A DNA stretch of 34,760 bases from Kiritimatiellia bacterium. Lineage in GTDB: Bacteria; Verrucomicrobiota; Kiritimatiellia; RFP12; UBA1067. This document shows, piece by piece, positions 15,540-23,185 of this stretch. Numbering within the stretch: position 1 is the stretch's first letter; each line of letters starts with the position of its first letter. The notes beneath the pieces were generated by a model. The model did no database searches, was not told where the DNA came from, and saw only the letters and a program-made list of their open reading frames with translations. The DNA lies in contig JAEEOY010000142.1 in assembly GCA_016284515.1 (NCBI GenBank), positions 1 through 34,760 on the forward strand, read 5' to 3'. Made by a program: the position numbers and the translations under genes.

Positions 15540-17618
15540 TCAGCGGCTAAGGATCTCCTCTCGGACGTTCTTCGGGGCGAGCTCGAACTGGTCCGTCTCC
15601 ATCGAATACGACGCGCGGCCCTTCGTGAGCGAGCGGATCGCCGTCGCGTAGCCGAACATGGAGGCGAGCGGAACGCGCGCGTTGACGACCTGGAGGTCGT
15701 TCTTCATGTCCATGCTGAGCACCGTTCCGCGTCTTCCGTTGAGATCGCCGAGGACTTCGCCCACCGACTCCGGCGGAGTCGTGATCTCGAGCTTCATGAT
15801 CGGCTCGAGGAACTCCGGCGCGGCAGCCTCTGCCGCCTCGCGGAAGCCCATCATCGCCGCGGAGCGGAACGCCACCTCGTCCGAAACCTCAGGGTCGACA
15901 ATCGTCGCCGAAAGGCACGTCACCTCGAGGTCCGTCATCGGATAGCGCGCTAGAACGCCGGTGACCACGCCGTCTTCAAGTCCCTGGCGGACGCATTCCT
16001 GCAGACGCTTCTCGGCGACGAGATTGACGAAGTCGCGCGAAAGATCGACCTTCACGCCCGCGCCGCGCTCGAGCGGCTTCACCTCGATCTTGAGCGTCAC
16101 CGCGTGGCGCTTCCCGCCGAGCTCGCGGTCGAAGGTGAACTCCTTCACCGCGCCCTTCGTTATCGTCTCGCAGTAGCTGACCATGGGCTTGCCGACGTTA
16201 GCCGCGCACTTGAACTCGCGCTTCAGGCGGTCGACGAGGATCTCAAGGTGAAGCTCGCCCATTCCGGAGAGGATCGTCTGCCCCGTCTCCTCGTCTTCGC
16301 GGAACTGGCACGTCGGGTCTTCCGCGGCGAGCGCCTTCATCGACTCGACGAGCTTGTCCTTGTCCGCCGAGCTCTTCGGCTCGATCGCCATGAACATGAC
16401 GGGCTGCGGGGCGACGATGCGCTCGAGGTAGCACGGCTTCATCTCCGCGCAGAGCGTGTCGCCGGTCGTGACCTCCTTGAGGCCCACCACGGCTCCGATG
16501 TCGCCTGCGCGAAGTTCGTCGACCTCCGTGCGGTCGTCGGCGAAGAGACGGACGATCTTCATGATGCGCTCGCGCTTCTTCGTGCGGGGGTTGTACGCGT
16601 TCGCGCCCTTTTTGAGGACGCCTCCGTAGACGCGCACGAAGAAGAGCCGTCCGACGAACGGATCCGTGGCGATCTTGAAAACGAGCGAAGTGAGAAGCTC
16701 GGAGTCCTCCTGCTTGCGCGTGACCTTCTGCTCGCTCTTGAGGTCCGTCGCCTCGACCGGCGGACGGTCCGTCGGCGCGGGGAGGTAGGCGCATATCGCG
16801 TCGAGGAGAGGCTGCACGCCCTTGTTCTTGAAGGAGCTTCCGCACAGGACGGGAACGAGCGCGCCCGCCACGGTCGCGCGGCGCAGCGCGGGGACGAGCT
16901 CCTCTGCGGTGAGGTCGCCCTTCTCGAGGAACGCCTCCATCACGCCTTCGTCTACGTCCGCGACCTTCTCGACGAGCTCCGCGCGAGCGAGCTCCGCCTC
17001 GTCCTTCAGCTCCGCCGGAATCTCGCCGACGGTGAACGTCTGCCCCTGGTCGGAATCGTCGTCCTTCCACACGACCGACTTCATGTTGACCAGATCGACC
17101 ACGCCTCTGAAGCCGTCTTCGCGTCCGATGGGAAGCTCTATCGGGCACGCGTTCGCCCTGAGCTTCTCGCGAAGCTCTCCGACGACGCGCGCGAAGTCCG
17201 CGCCCATGCGGTCCATCTTGTTGACGAACGCGATGCGCGGCACGTTGTAGCGGTTCGCCTGGCGCCAGACCGTCTCGGACTGCGGCTGCACGCCGCCCAC
17301 CGCGCAGAAGACGCACACCGCGCCGTCGAGCACGCGGAGCGAGCGCTCGACCTCCATGGTGAAGTCGACGTGTCCGGGAGTGTCGATGATGTTGATGTCA
17401 TGTCCGCTCCACTGGCAGGAGATCGCGGCGGACTGGATCGTGATGCCGTGCTCCTTCTCCTGGATCATGAAGTCCGTGGTCGTGTTTGCGTCATGGACGT
17501 CGCCGGCGTGGTGTATCTTGCCGGTGTAGAGGAGGATGCGTTCGGTCGTCGTCGTCTTGCCCGCGTCGATGTGGGCGACGATGCCGATGTTTCTTACGTT
17601 GGACAGCTCTGAGCTCAT
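15540..17618 (-). CDS. fusA: Elongation factor G of the mtEFG2/spdEFG2-like (ribosome recycling) class
   Basis: 692 residues, full length. GTPase motifs: [13 protein letters not shown] (G1), [10 protein letters not shown] (G2), DTPGHVDF (G3), NKMDRMG (G4). Two features separate it from standard EF-G: the switch region [20 protein letters not shown], which resembles mitochondrial EF-G2 ([19 protein letters not shown]), and domain IV, which starts [16 protein letters not shown] without the usual SGGxGQY loop and again resembles EF-G2 (DRTLGDKRHLVTV). The end, [11 protein letters not shown] and [20 protein letters not shown], fits. The resemblance is from memory of the human protein. EF-G2-type proteins act with RRF in ribosome recycling, so a second, canonical EF-G is expected elsewhere in the genome. 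TATAAT lies eight bases before ATG 17618; no Shine-Dalgarno sequence is present. Confidence 0.92.
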   Translation of the reverse strand: MSSELSNVRNIGIVAHIDAGKTTTTERILLYTGKIHHAGDVHDANTTTDFMIQEKEHGITIQSAAISCQWSGHDINIIDTPGHVDFTMEVERSLRVLDGAVCVFCAVGGVQPQSETVWRQANRYNVPRIAFVNKMDRMGADFARVVGELREKLRANACPIELPIGREDGFRGVVDLVNMKSVVWKDDDSDQGQTFTVGEIPAELKDEAELARAELVEKVADVDEGVMEAFLEKGDLTAEELVPALRRATVAGALVPVLCGSSFKNKGVQPLLDAICAYLPAPTDRPPVEATDLKSEQKVTRKQEDSELLTSLVFKIATDPFVGRLFFVRVYGGVLKKGANAYNPRTKKRERIMKIVRLFADDRTEVDELRAGDIGAVVGLKEVTTGDTLCAEMKPCYLERIVAPQPVMFMAIEPKSSADKDKLVESMKALAAEDPTCQFREDEETGQTILSGMGELHLEILVDRLKREFKCAANVGKPMVSYCETITKGAVKEFTFDRELGGKRHAVTLKIEVKPLERGAGVKVDLSRDFVNLVAEKRLQECVRQGLEDGVVTGVLARYPMTDLEVTCLSATIVDPEVSDEVAFRSAAMMGFREAAEAAAPEFLEPIMKLEITTPPESVGEVLGDLNGRRGTVLSMDMKNDLQVVNARVPLASMFGYATAIRSLTKGRASYSMETDQFELAPKNVREEILSR

Positions 17619-17626
17619 AGGCGGGT

Positions 17627-17635
17627 ATTATACCA
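17627..17635 (-). promoter_or_regulatory. Extended -10 promoter of the EF-G gene, near-leaderless
   Basis: TGG-TATAAT on the minus strand, then eight bases (ACCCGCCT) to ATG 17618, giving a predicted leader of one or two bases. It adjoins the T-run of the acpP terminator. Confidence 0.7.
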
Positions 17636-17675
17636 AAAAATGAAACGGGCGCGGGAGAGCGATCTCCCCGCGTCC
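17635..17675 (-). terminator. Probable terminator of acpP
   Basis: On the minus strand GGACGCGGGGAGA-TCGC-TCTCCCGCGCCC forms a stem with one bulge and one mismatch, followed by GTTTCATTTTTT. It lies between the acpP stop and the EF-G promoter. Confidence 0.7.
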
Positions 17676-17701
17676 GTCGCGTTTGACTTTGACCCAACGA
17701 C

Positions 17702-17968
17702 TTACTTCGCCGGAGCGGAGCCGTCGTCGCCGTAGCCCTTCGACTTCAGATAGTCGACGACCTTGCCGACCGTCGTCAGCTTCTCGGCGTCCTCTTCGGG
17801 AATCGCCGCGCCAAACTCTTCCTCGAACGCCATGATGAGCTCGACCGAATCGAGCGAGTCAGCGCCGAGGTCGTCGATGAACGACGCCTCCGTCGTGACC
17901 TGTTCGGCATTGACGCCGAGCTGTTCAACAATGATGTCCTTCACGCGTTCTTCAAGCTTACCTGCCAT
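17702..17968 (-). CDS. acpP: Acyl carrier protein
   Basis: 88 residues, with a lysine/alanine tail about ten residues longer than in E. coli. It carries the growing acyl chain on 4'-phosphopantetheine attached to Ser38 in the motif [12 protein letters not shown]. It is highly acidic, as usual for the family. AAGGAG (17984-17979) stands ten bases before ATG 17968, and TAG-TATAAT lies further upstream, so unlike several neighbours it has a normal leader. It directly follows fabG on the same strand, a common fatty-acid-synthesis pairing. Confidence 0.96.
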   Translation of the reverse strand: MAGKLEERVKDIIVEQLGVNAEQVTTEASFIDDLGADSLDSVELIMAFEEEFGAAIPEEDAEKLTTVGKVVDYLKSKGYGDDGSAPAK

Positions 17969-18002
17969 TTTCTTTCAACTCCTTCTTGTTGTTGATGTTG
18001 TT

Positions 18003-18011
18003 ATTATACTA
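18003..18011 (-). promoter_or_regulatory. -10 promoter of acpP
   Basis: TAG-TATAAT on the minus strand, 34 bases before the start, with the Shine-Dalgarno AAGGAG between. It lies in the 71-base fabG-acpP gap, so acpP may be transcribed separately from fabG. Confidence 0.65.
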
Positions 18012-18039
18012 AATTTTGTGCCCGTTGCGCAAGGGGGGG

Positions 18040-18804
18040 TCAGCCAATCATTCCTCCGTTGACCGAAATGACCTGTCCCGTGACGTACGACGCCTCGTCG
18101 CCCGCGAGCCACGCGACGGCCTTGGCGATGTCCTCCGCCGTGCCGAAGCGCTTGAGCGGAATCGTGTCCATGTACGCCTTCTTGACGTCGTCGGGAAGGA
18201 CGTCCGTCATCTTGGACTGGATGAAGCCGGGAGCGACAGCGTTGCAGCGGATGTTGCGCGAGCCGAGCTCCTTCGCCGTCGTCTTGGTGAGCGCGATGAC
18301 GCCGCCCTTCGACGCGGTGTAGTTCGCCTGGCCGGCGTTGCCCATGATTCCGACGACGGACGCGATGTTGATGATCGAGCCGCCGAGCTGCGTACCGTCC
18401 GCGGCCTTGTTCTTCATCATCGGGCGGCTCACCGCGCGCGTGAAGAGGAACGTGCCCTTGAGGTTGACGTTCAGCACCGCGTCCCAGTCCTCGTCGGACA
18501 TGCGCATGAGAAGTCCGTCCTTCGTGATGCCGGCGTTGTTGACCATGATGTCGATCTTGCCGAAGTCGGCTATTACCTGCTTCACGCACGCGTCGACCTC
18601 CGCCGACACCGCGACGTTCACGCCGTAGCCCTTCGCCTTGACGCCTAGCGCCTCGAGCGCCTTCACCGTCTCGTCGCACCATTCCGCCTTCAGGTCGCAG
18701 ATCGCGACGTCCGCGCCGCCCTCCGCAAGCTTCTTCGCGATGGCCGCGCCGATTCCCCGGGCCGCGCCTGTTACGATGGCGACCCTCCCCTTGAGATTAG
18801 ACAT
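18040..18804 (-). CDS. fabG: 3-oxoacyl-[acyl-carrier-protein] reductase
   Basis: 254 residues. Classical short-chain dehydrogenase: cofactor loop VTGAARGIGAAIA (residues 11-23), NNAG (89-92), and catalytic Ser149, Tyr162 and Lys166 in the order seen in FabG (INIASVVG, NYTASKGG). The C-terminus VTGQVISVNGGMIG is typical of FabG. It reduces 3-oxoacyl-ACP with NADPH in fatty-acid elongation. A short insertion (AADGTQLGG, about 134-142) precedes the serine strand. AAGGAGGA lies 6 bases before ATG 18804. The acpP gene immediately downstream supports the assignment. Confidence 0.93.
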   Translation of the reverse strand: MSNLKGRVAIVTGAARGIGAAIAKKLAEGGADVAICDLKAEWCDETVKALEALGVKAKGYGVNVAVSAEVDACVKQVIADFGKIDIMVNNAGITKDGLLMRMSDEDWDAVLNVNLKGTFLFTRAVSRPMMKNKAADGTQLGGSIINIASVVGIMGNAGQANYTASKGGVIALTKTTAKELGSRNIRCNAVAPGFIQSKMTDVLPDDVKKAYMDTIPLKRFGTAEDIAKAVAWLAGDEASYVTGQVISVNGGMIG

Positions 18805-18834
18805 TGAGATTCCTCCTTGTTAGAACTGCCTTCT

Positions 18835-18843
18835 ATTATACCA
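18835..18843 (-). promoter_or_regulatory. Extended -10 promoter of fabG
   Basis: TGG-TATAAT on the minus strand, 30 bases before the start, followed by AAGGAGGA at 18818-18811. Confidence 0.7.
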
Positions 18844-18863
18844 AATTTCCGCGGCACGCCGCG

Positions 18864-20300
18864 TCACAGCGCGGCGAGCTTCTGGGCGACGAGCTTTCCG
18901 ACGATCTTCGGGTCGGCCTTGCCCTTCGAGAGCTTCATGACCTGTCCGACGAAGAACCCCGCCGCGGCCTTCTTGCCGTTCTTGAAGTCCTGCACTGGCC
19001 CCGGGTTCGCCGCAATCGCCTGGTCGACGAAAGCCTCGAGCGCGCCCGTGTCGCTAACAGCGCCAAGCCCGCGCTCCTTCACGATCGCCTCTGGGTCCCC
19101 GCCCTTCTCGAAGATCTCGGGGAGGAGCTCCTTCAGCGTCGGACCGTTGATCGTCCCCGCGGCCGCGAGCTTGACGAGCGAAGCCAGCGCCGCAGGCGCC
19201 ATCGCGCACTCGCCGATGGACTTTCCGCTCGCGTTCATGAGCGCCATGACGTCCGACATGTACAGGTTGCAGAGCTGCTTCGCCGTCTTCTTGTCGAGCC
19301 CCTTCGCCGCGGCCTCGAAGTAGTCCGCGTTCGCCTTGTGCTGCGAGAGGACCTCCGCGTCGTACTCCGCGATGCCGTATTCCTCGATCATCCTCGCGCG
19401 GCGCGCCTCGGGCTTCTCGGGTAGGAGCTTGCGCCACTCCTCGACGACCTCCGCCGAAAGCTCGACCGGGACGAGGTCCGGCTCCGGGAAGTAGCGGTAG
19501 TCGTGCGCGTTCTCCTTCGAGCGCATCGACGCCGTCTCCATCGCCTCGGGGTCCCACCTGCGCGTCTCCTGCACGATCGGGATGGAGTGCGCCATGCACT
19601 CGCGCTGGCGCCTCGCCTCGTACTCGAGCGCGGCGTGTATGCCGCTGAACGAGTTCATGTTCTTGATCTCGACCTTCGTGCCGAGCTTCGCCTCGCCCTT
19701 CGGACGTATCGAGATGTTGACGTCCGAGCGCATGTTGCCCTCCTCGAGGTTGCAGTCGGAGACGCCCGCGTACACGAGCATCTCCTTGAGCGCCGTCAGG
19801 TAGGCGATCGCGTCGTCCGCGGACTCCATGTCCGGCTCCGAGACGATCTCCATGAGCGGCGTGCCGCCGCGGTTGAAGTCGACGCCGGAGGTCGTGGCGT
19901 AGTGGTTGATCTTCGCCGCGTCCTCCTCGAGATGGATGTGGTTGATGCGGATGAACTTCTTCGTCCCGTCCGCGCGCGTGATCTCGACGCCGCCTCCGAT
20001 GCAGAGGGGGTTGCCGTTCTCGGATATCTGGTAGTCCTTCGCCATGTCCGGATAGAAGTAGTTCTTCCGGTCGAACGTCGCGTGGCGGTTCACCTCGCAG
20101 CCGAGCATCATGCCGCTCATGACGGTGAGCTTGACGGCCTCCTTGTTCATGACGGGCAGCGCGCCCGGGTAGCCCAGGCACACCGGGCATACGTTCGTGT
20201 TCGGCTCGCAGCCGGTCTTCAGCAGACAGCTGCAGAACATCTTTGTGCGCGTCTTGAGCTGGACGTGCGTCTCAAGTCCGATAGTGTTCTCGAATTCCAT
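18864..20300 (-). CDS. gatB: Aspartyl/glutamyl-tRNA(Asn/Gln) amidotransferase subunit B
   Basis: 478 residues, the family's normal length. Begins EFENTIGLETHVQLKTRTKMF and has the zinc-type cysteines FCSCLLKTGCEPNTNVCPVC, the kinase-like core NYFYPDMAKDYQISE, LEEDAAKINH, and the C-terminal YqeY-like tail. With GatA and GatC it converts Glu-tRNA(Gln) or Asp-tRNA(Asn) to the amide; gatA and gatC are not in this window, so the subunit genes are not all clustered. TATAAT lies eight bases before ATG 20300, without a Shine-Dalgarno sequence. The stop lies within a small GC hairpin (about 18844-18865). Confidence 0.96.
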   Translation of the reverse strand: MEFENTIGLETHVQLKTRTKMFCSCLLKTGCEPNTNVCPVCLGYPGALPVMNKEAVKLTVMSGMMLGCEVNRHATFDRKNYFYPDMAKDYQISENGNPLCIGGGVEITRADGTKKFIRINHIHLEEDAAKINHYATTSGVDFNRGGTPLMEIVSEPDMESADDAIAYLTALKEMLVYAGVSDCNLEEGNMRSDVNISIRPKGEAKLGTKVEIKNMNSFSGIHAALEYEARRQRECMAHSIPIVQETRRWDPEAMETASMRSKENAHDYRYFPEPDLVPVELSAEVVEEWRKLLPEKPEARRARMIEEYGIAEYDAEVLSQHKANADYFEAAAKGLDKKTAKQLCNLYMSDVMALMNASGKSIGECAMAPAALASLVKLAAAGTINGPTLKELLPEIFEKGGDPEAIVKERGLGAVSDTGALEAFVDQAIAANPGPVQDFKNGKKAAAGFFVGQVMKLSKGKADPKIVGKLVAQKLAAL

Positions 20301-20308
20301 ATCCGCAC

Positions 20309-20317
20309 ATTATACCA
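20309..20317 (-). promoter_or_regulatory. Extended -10 promoter of gatB, near-leaderless
   Basis: TGG-TATAAT on the minus strand, then GTGCGGAT, then ATG 20300. The predicted leader is one or two bases. Confidence 0.7.
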
Positions 20318-20354
20318 AATATTTGCGGACAGAGACTCGCAGGCGCCTCCCCAC

Positions 20355-22346
20355 TCAGTCGAAAGTCACCTTGAAGAACTGCGCGTCCGCGCCGGACGGA
20401 GCCGCGACCTCAAGTTCGACCTTGACCGCCGGGGCCTTCGAGCGGACCGAAACGCCGGACGACATCGGCAAAGCGGACTCGAGCCCTTCCACGCTGTCGG
20501 CGCTGTAGACCTTGATCTGTCCGTCGGCAAGTCCTTCGGCCGAGCCGGACTCCAGCTCGGCAAAGGTAGAAACGGTCCAGACATTCCCCTCGCCCTTGGC
20601 AAACTCCGTTGTGAACGCCTTTCCGCCATCGCCGAAGACGGCAGGATCGGACGAGGCGCCGCCCAGCCCGGTTATCGTCACGCCGGACGCGGCAGAGACG
20701 GTCCCAGGCCTCTTCACGGCCTCTATCCCGGAATCGGCGGAGATAGTCCCCGTCCCCTTTGCGGAGAAGGCAGTCTCCCCCGCAAGCACGACCGCAGGCT
20801 CTCCCGTCGCCCCGGAAATCGTCCCGCCGTTCATGTCCACGGAAAGCGCCGTGACCGAAGCCGGAACCGTGATCGGCCCCTCGATCGCCAATCCCTGCGA
20901 CAGCTTCACGAACAGCGCGCCGCCGAGCGAAAACAGATTCTCGAGCGAAGCCCTGTCCGTCACGACATAGGGATCCCCGTCGACGCCTGCCCCGGCGTAC
21001 CGCGGCACCGAGCTGAAGTTCGCCACGTATATGGCCTCCCCCGTCACCGCGACGGGCTCGGGGGTCCACCCCGAGAACTCGTATGTGTACAGCGTCGTCG
21101 CGGGCTTTGTCGGCGTAGCGCCTGTGTAGGACGGAATCGTGCCGTAGGCGACCGATGTCGTGGCAAGGCGCGTTCCCTGCGTCGCGCCGGTGTCGGAGGG
21201 TTTCCACCATTGGATGTTGTACTTGCGAAGCTCTGCCGTATATGTCGCGGTGTACGTGGTGTTCGACTCGGCGCGCTGCACCGCCGGACTCCACCCCGCG
21301 AACGTATAGTTGTACTGGGCCGTGGATGCCTTGGTGGGATCCGCATGCGTCGGCATCGTGAAATGCTGGCACACAGTCGTGCCGAGCGACGATCCGTCGT
21401 CGTCGAGCCACGTTATGGTGTATTCGTTCGGATCGCTGGTGTATTCGATGGGATGCCCTTCCCATGTCCCGGGAATCGTGACGTTGTCCCATCCGGCCGT
21501 GTTCGGCGTGACGCAGAATTTGCAGTTCGCGTTTATGCCGGCGAACGCCTCGCTGAACACGAACTGCGGCTTGTCGCCCGCGAAAGTGATCTTCTTGACG
21601 GTAGTGAGACCGCTGAAGGCTCCCGACCTTATGGTCTCGACGCTCGAGGGTATCACAACGCCTGTCAGTTGAGAGCATCCGTAGAACGTTTCTGGCGCTA
21701 TGTGCTTTATGTTATTGGGCAGCGTCACCGACCTAAGCGACTCGCATCCAGAAAACACCCCTCCGGCTATGCCCTTTGCGGACGAAAGGTCGGCACTGCG
21801 GTTGTTCCCTGACAGCTGCTGCCGCACGACCCATCCGTCCATCACAATGATCTCGCCATACTCGTCGAGGGATTCGCCTCCGAAGCTGCTGAAATCGAAA
21901 GCGTAGCTGCCGAGGTATTCAAGGTTTTCGGGGAGGGCGAACGGAAAGACACTGTACGAACTAAAGCTGCTGAACGCACCGTCGCCGATGTATGTCAACG
22001 TTTCCGGAAGATAGATGGTGGACAGTGTGGACATTCCGTAGTCCGACTGGAGCAGATCGCTGCTGATCGACGCGTAGTCCGCGATGGCCGTAACGGTGTA
22101 CGTGGCGGTTTCGGTCGTAAACACTGACGGTATGGTTCCGTCCCAGTCCGGATAGTACATCGGATGTCCGGAATACGGATCGCTCGTGGTGCGGTAGGCG
22201 CCGTCGATCGTCGCCGTATTGTTGTCACTATTTACAGAGTAGGACCACTCTATCCCATACGTCTGGTCGAAATAGCTTTCGGCATGGACTGCGGCTCCGG
22301 CGAAGACCGCAACTGCGGCCGCAAGAGTGTTGATGCATCTTTTCAT
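20355..22346 (-). CDS. Secreted BspA-like leucine-rich-repeat protein with InlB-type repeats
   Basis: 663 residues from ATG 22346, chosen because GGAGGG is well spaced and a signal peptide then begins at once (MKRCINTLAAAVAVFAGAAVHA-ES). About residues 80-260 are LRR_5/BspA-type repeats (LPETLTYIGDGAFSS, LPNNIKHIAPETFYGCSQL, IPSSVETIRSGAFSGL). Residues about 300-450 hold two or three InlB/MucBP-like repeats (YTITWLDDDG, YTFAGWSPAV, YNIQWWKP, YEFSGWTPEP). The remainder is a serine/glycine-rich beta-rich tail ending QFFKVTFD with no visible anchor. Such proteins are secreted or surface-bound adhesion-type proteins; the partner is unknown. It shares the InlB-type repeat with the giant protein at the left end. 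Confidence 0.82.
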   Translation of the reverse strand: MKRCINTLAAAVAVFAGAAVHAESYFDQTYGIEWSYSVNSDNNTATIDGAYRTTSDPYSGHPMYYPDWDGTIPSVFTTETATYTVTAIADYASISSDLLQSDYGMSTLSTIYLPETLTYIGDGAFSSFSSYSVFPFALPENLEYLGSYAFDFSSFGGESLDEYGEIIVMDGWVVRQQLSGNNRSADLSSAKGIAGGVFSGCESLRSVTLPNNIKHIAPETFYGCSQLTGVVIPSSVETIRSGAFSGLTTVKKITFAGDKPQFVFSEAFAGINANCKFCVTPNTAGWDNVTIPGTWEGHPIEYTSDPNEYTITWLDDDGSSLGTTVCQHFTMPTHADPTKASTAQYNYTFAGWSPAVQRAESNTTYTATYTAELRKYNIQWWKPSDTGATQGTRLATTSVAYGTIPSYTGATPTKPATTLYTYEFSGWTPEPVAVTGEAIYVANFSSVPRYAGAGVDGDPYVVTDRASLENLFSLGGALFVKLSQGLAIEGPITVPASVTALSVDMNGGTISGATGEPAVVLAGETAFSAKGTGTISADSGIEAVKRPGTVSAASGVTITGLGGASSDPAVFGDGGKAFTTEFAKGEGNVWTVSTFAELESGSAEGLADGQIKVYSADSVEGLESALPMSSGVSVRSKAPAVKVELEVAAPSGADAQFFKVTFD

Positions 22347-22354
22347 GGCCAGTT

Positions 22355-22428
22355 CCCTCCGGTTTTGTATCGCCGATTTCCGCAAACCCAATAGACAACA
22401 CTCGTCCAAAACCACATGTAACATCGGC
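22355..22428 (-). promoter_or_regulatory. Leader with crossed inverted repeats next to the SD (possible pseudoknot)
   Basis: In the mRNA sense the order is GCCGAT (22428-22423), GGTTTTG (22413-22407), ATCGGC (22377-22372), CAAAACC (22367-22361), then the Shine-Dalgarno GGAGGG. The arms cross, as in an H-type pseudoknot, and the second helix abuts the ribosome binding site. The arms are short and could arise by chance. Confidence 0.3.
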
Positions 22429-22442
22429 TGTTATATGCCTAT

Positions 22443-22471
22443 ATTATTGCACAGTCCCGCCCCGATGTCAA
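22443..22471 (-). promoter_or_regulatory. Sigma70-type promoter of the BspA-like gene
   Basis: TTGACA (22471-22466), a 17-base spacer and AATAAT (22448-22443) on the minus strand. This gives a leader of about 90 bases, the longest predicted in the window. Confidence 0.72.
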
Positions 22472-22495
22472 GCACGACAGCTTGTTTAGACGAGT

Positions 22496-23185
22496 TCAGC
22501 GGTGGAGGCGCCAGGCGATTTTCAGGGATTCCTTCGCAATGCCTGCCGTGATCTTCGAATAGCCCGCGACGCGGTCGGTGAAGGCAATAGGTATCTCTCG
22601 CACGACGAGTCCCGCCTTCCAAGCCCTGTGGTTCATCTCGAGCTGGAAGGAATACCCCGCGGACGCTACGGTTGCGAAGTCGATCTTCTCGAGTGCCGTC
22701 TTTCGCCAGCACTTGAAGCCTCCTGTCGGATCCCTCAGCGGCATTCCCGTGACGGTGCGGATAAAGATTCCCCCCGCGCGGGAGATGAGCCGGCGCTTGA
22801 ACGGCCAGCCCGGCGTCGAGCCGCCGCGCACATAGCGCGAGCCGATGACGAGATCCGCCCCCGCCTCGCATTCCGCGACGAGGCGCGGAACATCCTTAGG
22901 GTCGTGGCTGAAGTCGCAGTCCATCTGCACGACGAGATCCGCGCCGAGCTCCAGCGCCTTCGCGAAGCCCGCGACATAGGCGCGTCCGAGCCCCTCCTTG
23001 CGCTCGCGGTGCAGGACGTGCACGCGCGGCGAATGCGCCGCGAGCGAGTCAAGCACCTCGCCCGTTCCGTCGGGGGAGTTGTCGTCAACGAAGAGGACTT
23101 CCACGTCGGACGCGCAAACGGACTCCGCCATGCGCGAGACGTTCTCGCGCTCATCGTATGTCGGTATAACTACAATTGTCTTCAC
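22496..23185 (-). CDS. Polyprenol-phosphate glycosyltransferase (dolichol-phosphate mannosyltransferase family)
   Basis: 229 residues, a GT2 enzyme of the short DPM1 type without C-terminal membrane segments. Motifs: VVIPTYDERENV, VDDNSPDGT (33-41), GLGRAY, metal site QMDCDFSHDP (Asp89, Asp91), GSRYVRGG and RDPTGGFKCW. It transfers a sugar, usually mannose from GDP-mannose, to a lipid phosphate on the inner face of the membrane. It starts with GTG 23185, overlapping the stop of the fucose gene by four bases (GTGA), so both are made from one message. The coupling to a GDP-fucose enzyme leaves open which nucleotide sugar it uses. Confidence 0.88.
   Translation of the reverse strand: MKTIVVIPTYDERENVSRMAESVCASDVEVLFVDDNSPDGTGEVLDSLAAHSPRVHVLHRERKEGLGRAYVAGFAKALELGADLVVQMDCDFSHDPKDVPRLVAECEAGADLVIGSRYVRGGSTPGWPFKRRLISRAGGIFIRTVTGMPLRDPTGGFKCWRKTALEKIDFATVASAGYSFQLEMNHRAWKAGLVVREIPIAFTDRVAGYSKITAGIAKESLKIAWRLHR

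Noticed and set aside
16104-17612. 502-codon plus-strand frame opposite EF-G, and a similar one at 19503-21812 opposite gatB and the BspA-like gene
   Set aside because: Both are antisense shadows of conserved proteins, without motifs or promoters.
18022-18035. TTGCGCAA palindrome, also near 25343, as a regulatory site
   Set aside because: Short GC-rich palindrome that is expected by chance at this composition; the flanks are not conserved between the two copies.
22347-22424. N-terminal extension of the BspA-like protein
   Set aside because: It would place 26 hydrophilic residues before a clear signal peptide, and the SD GGAGGG fits only the ATG at 22346.
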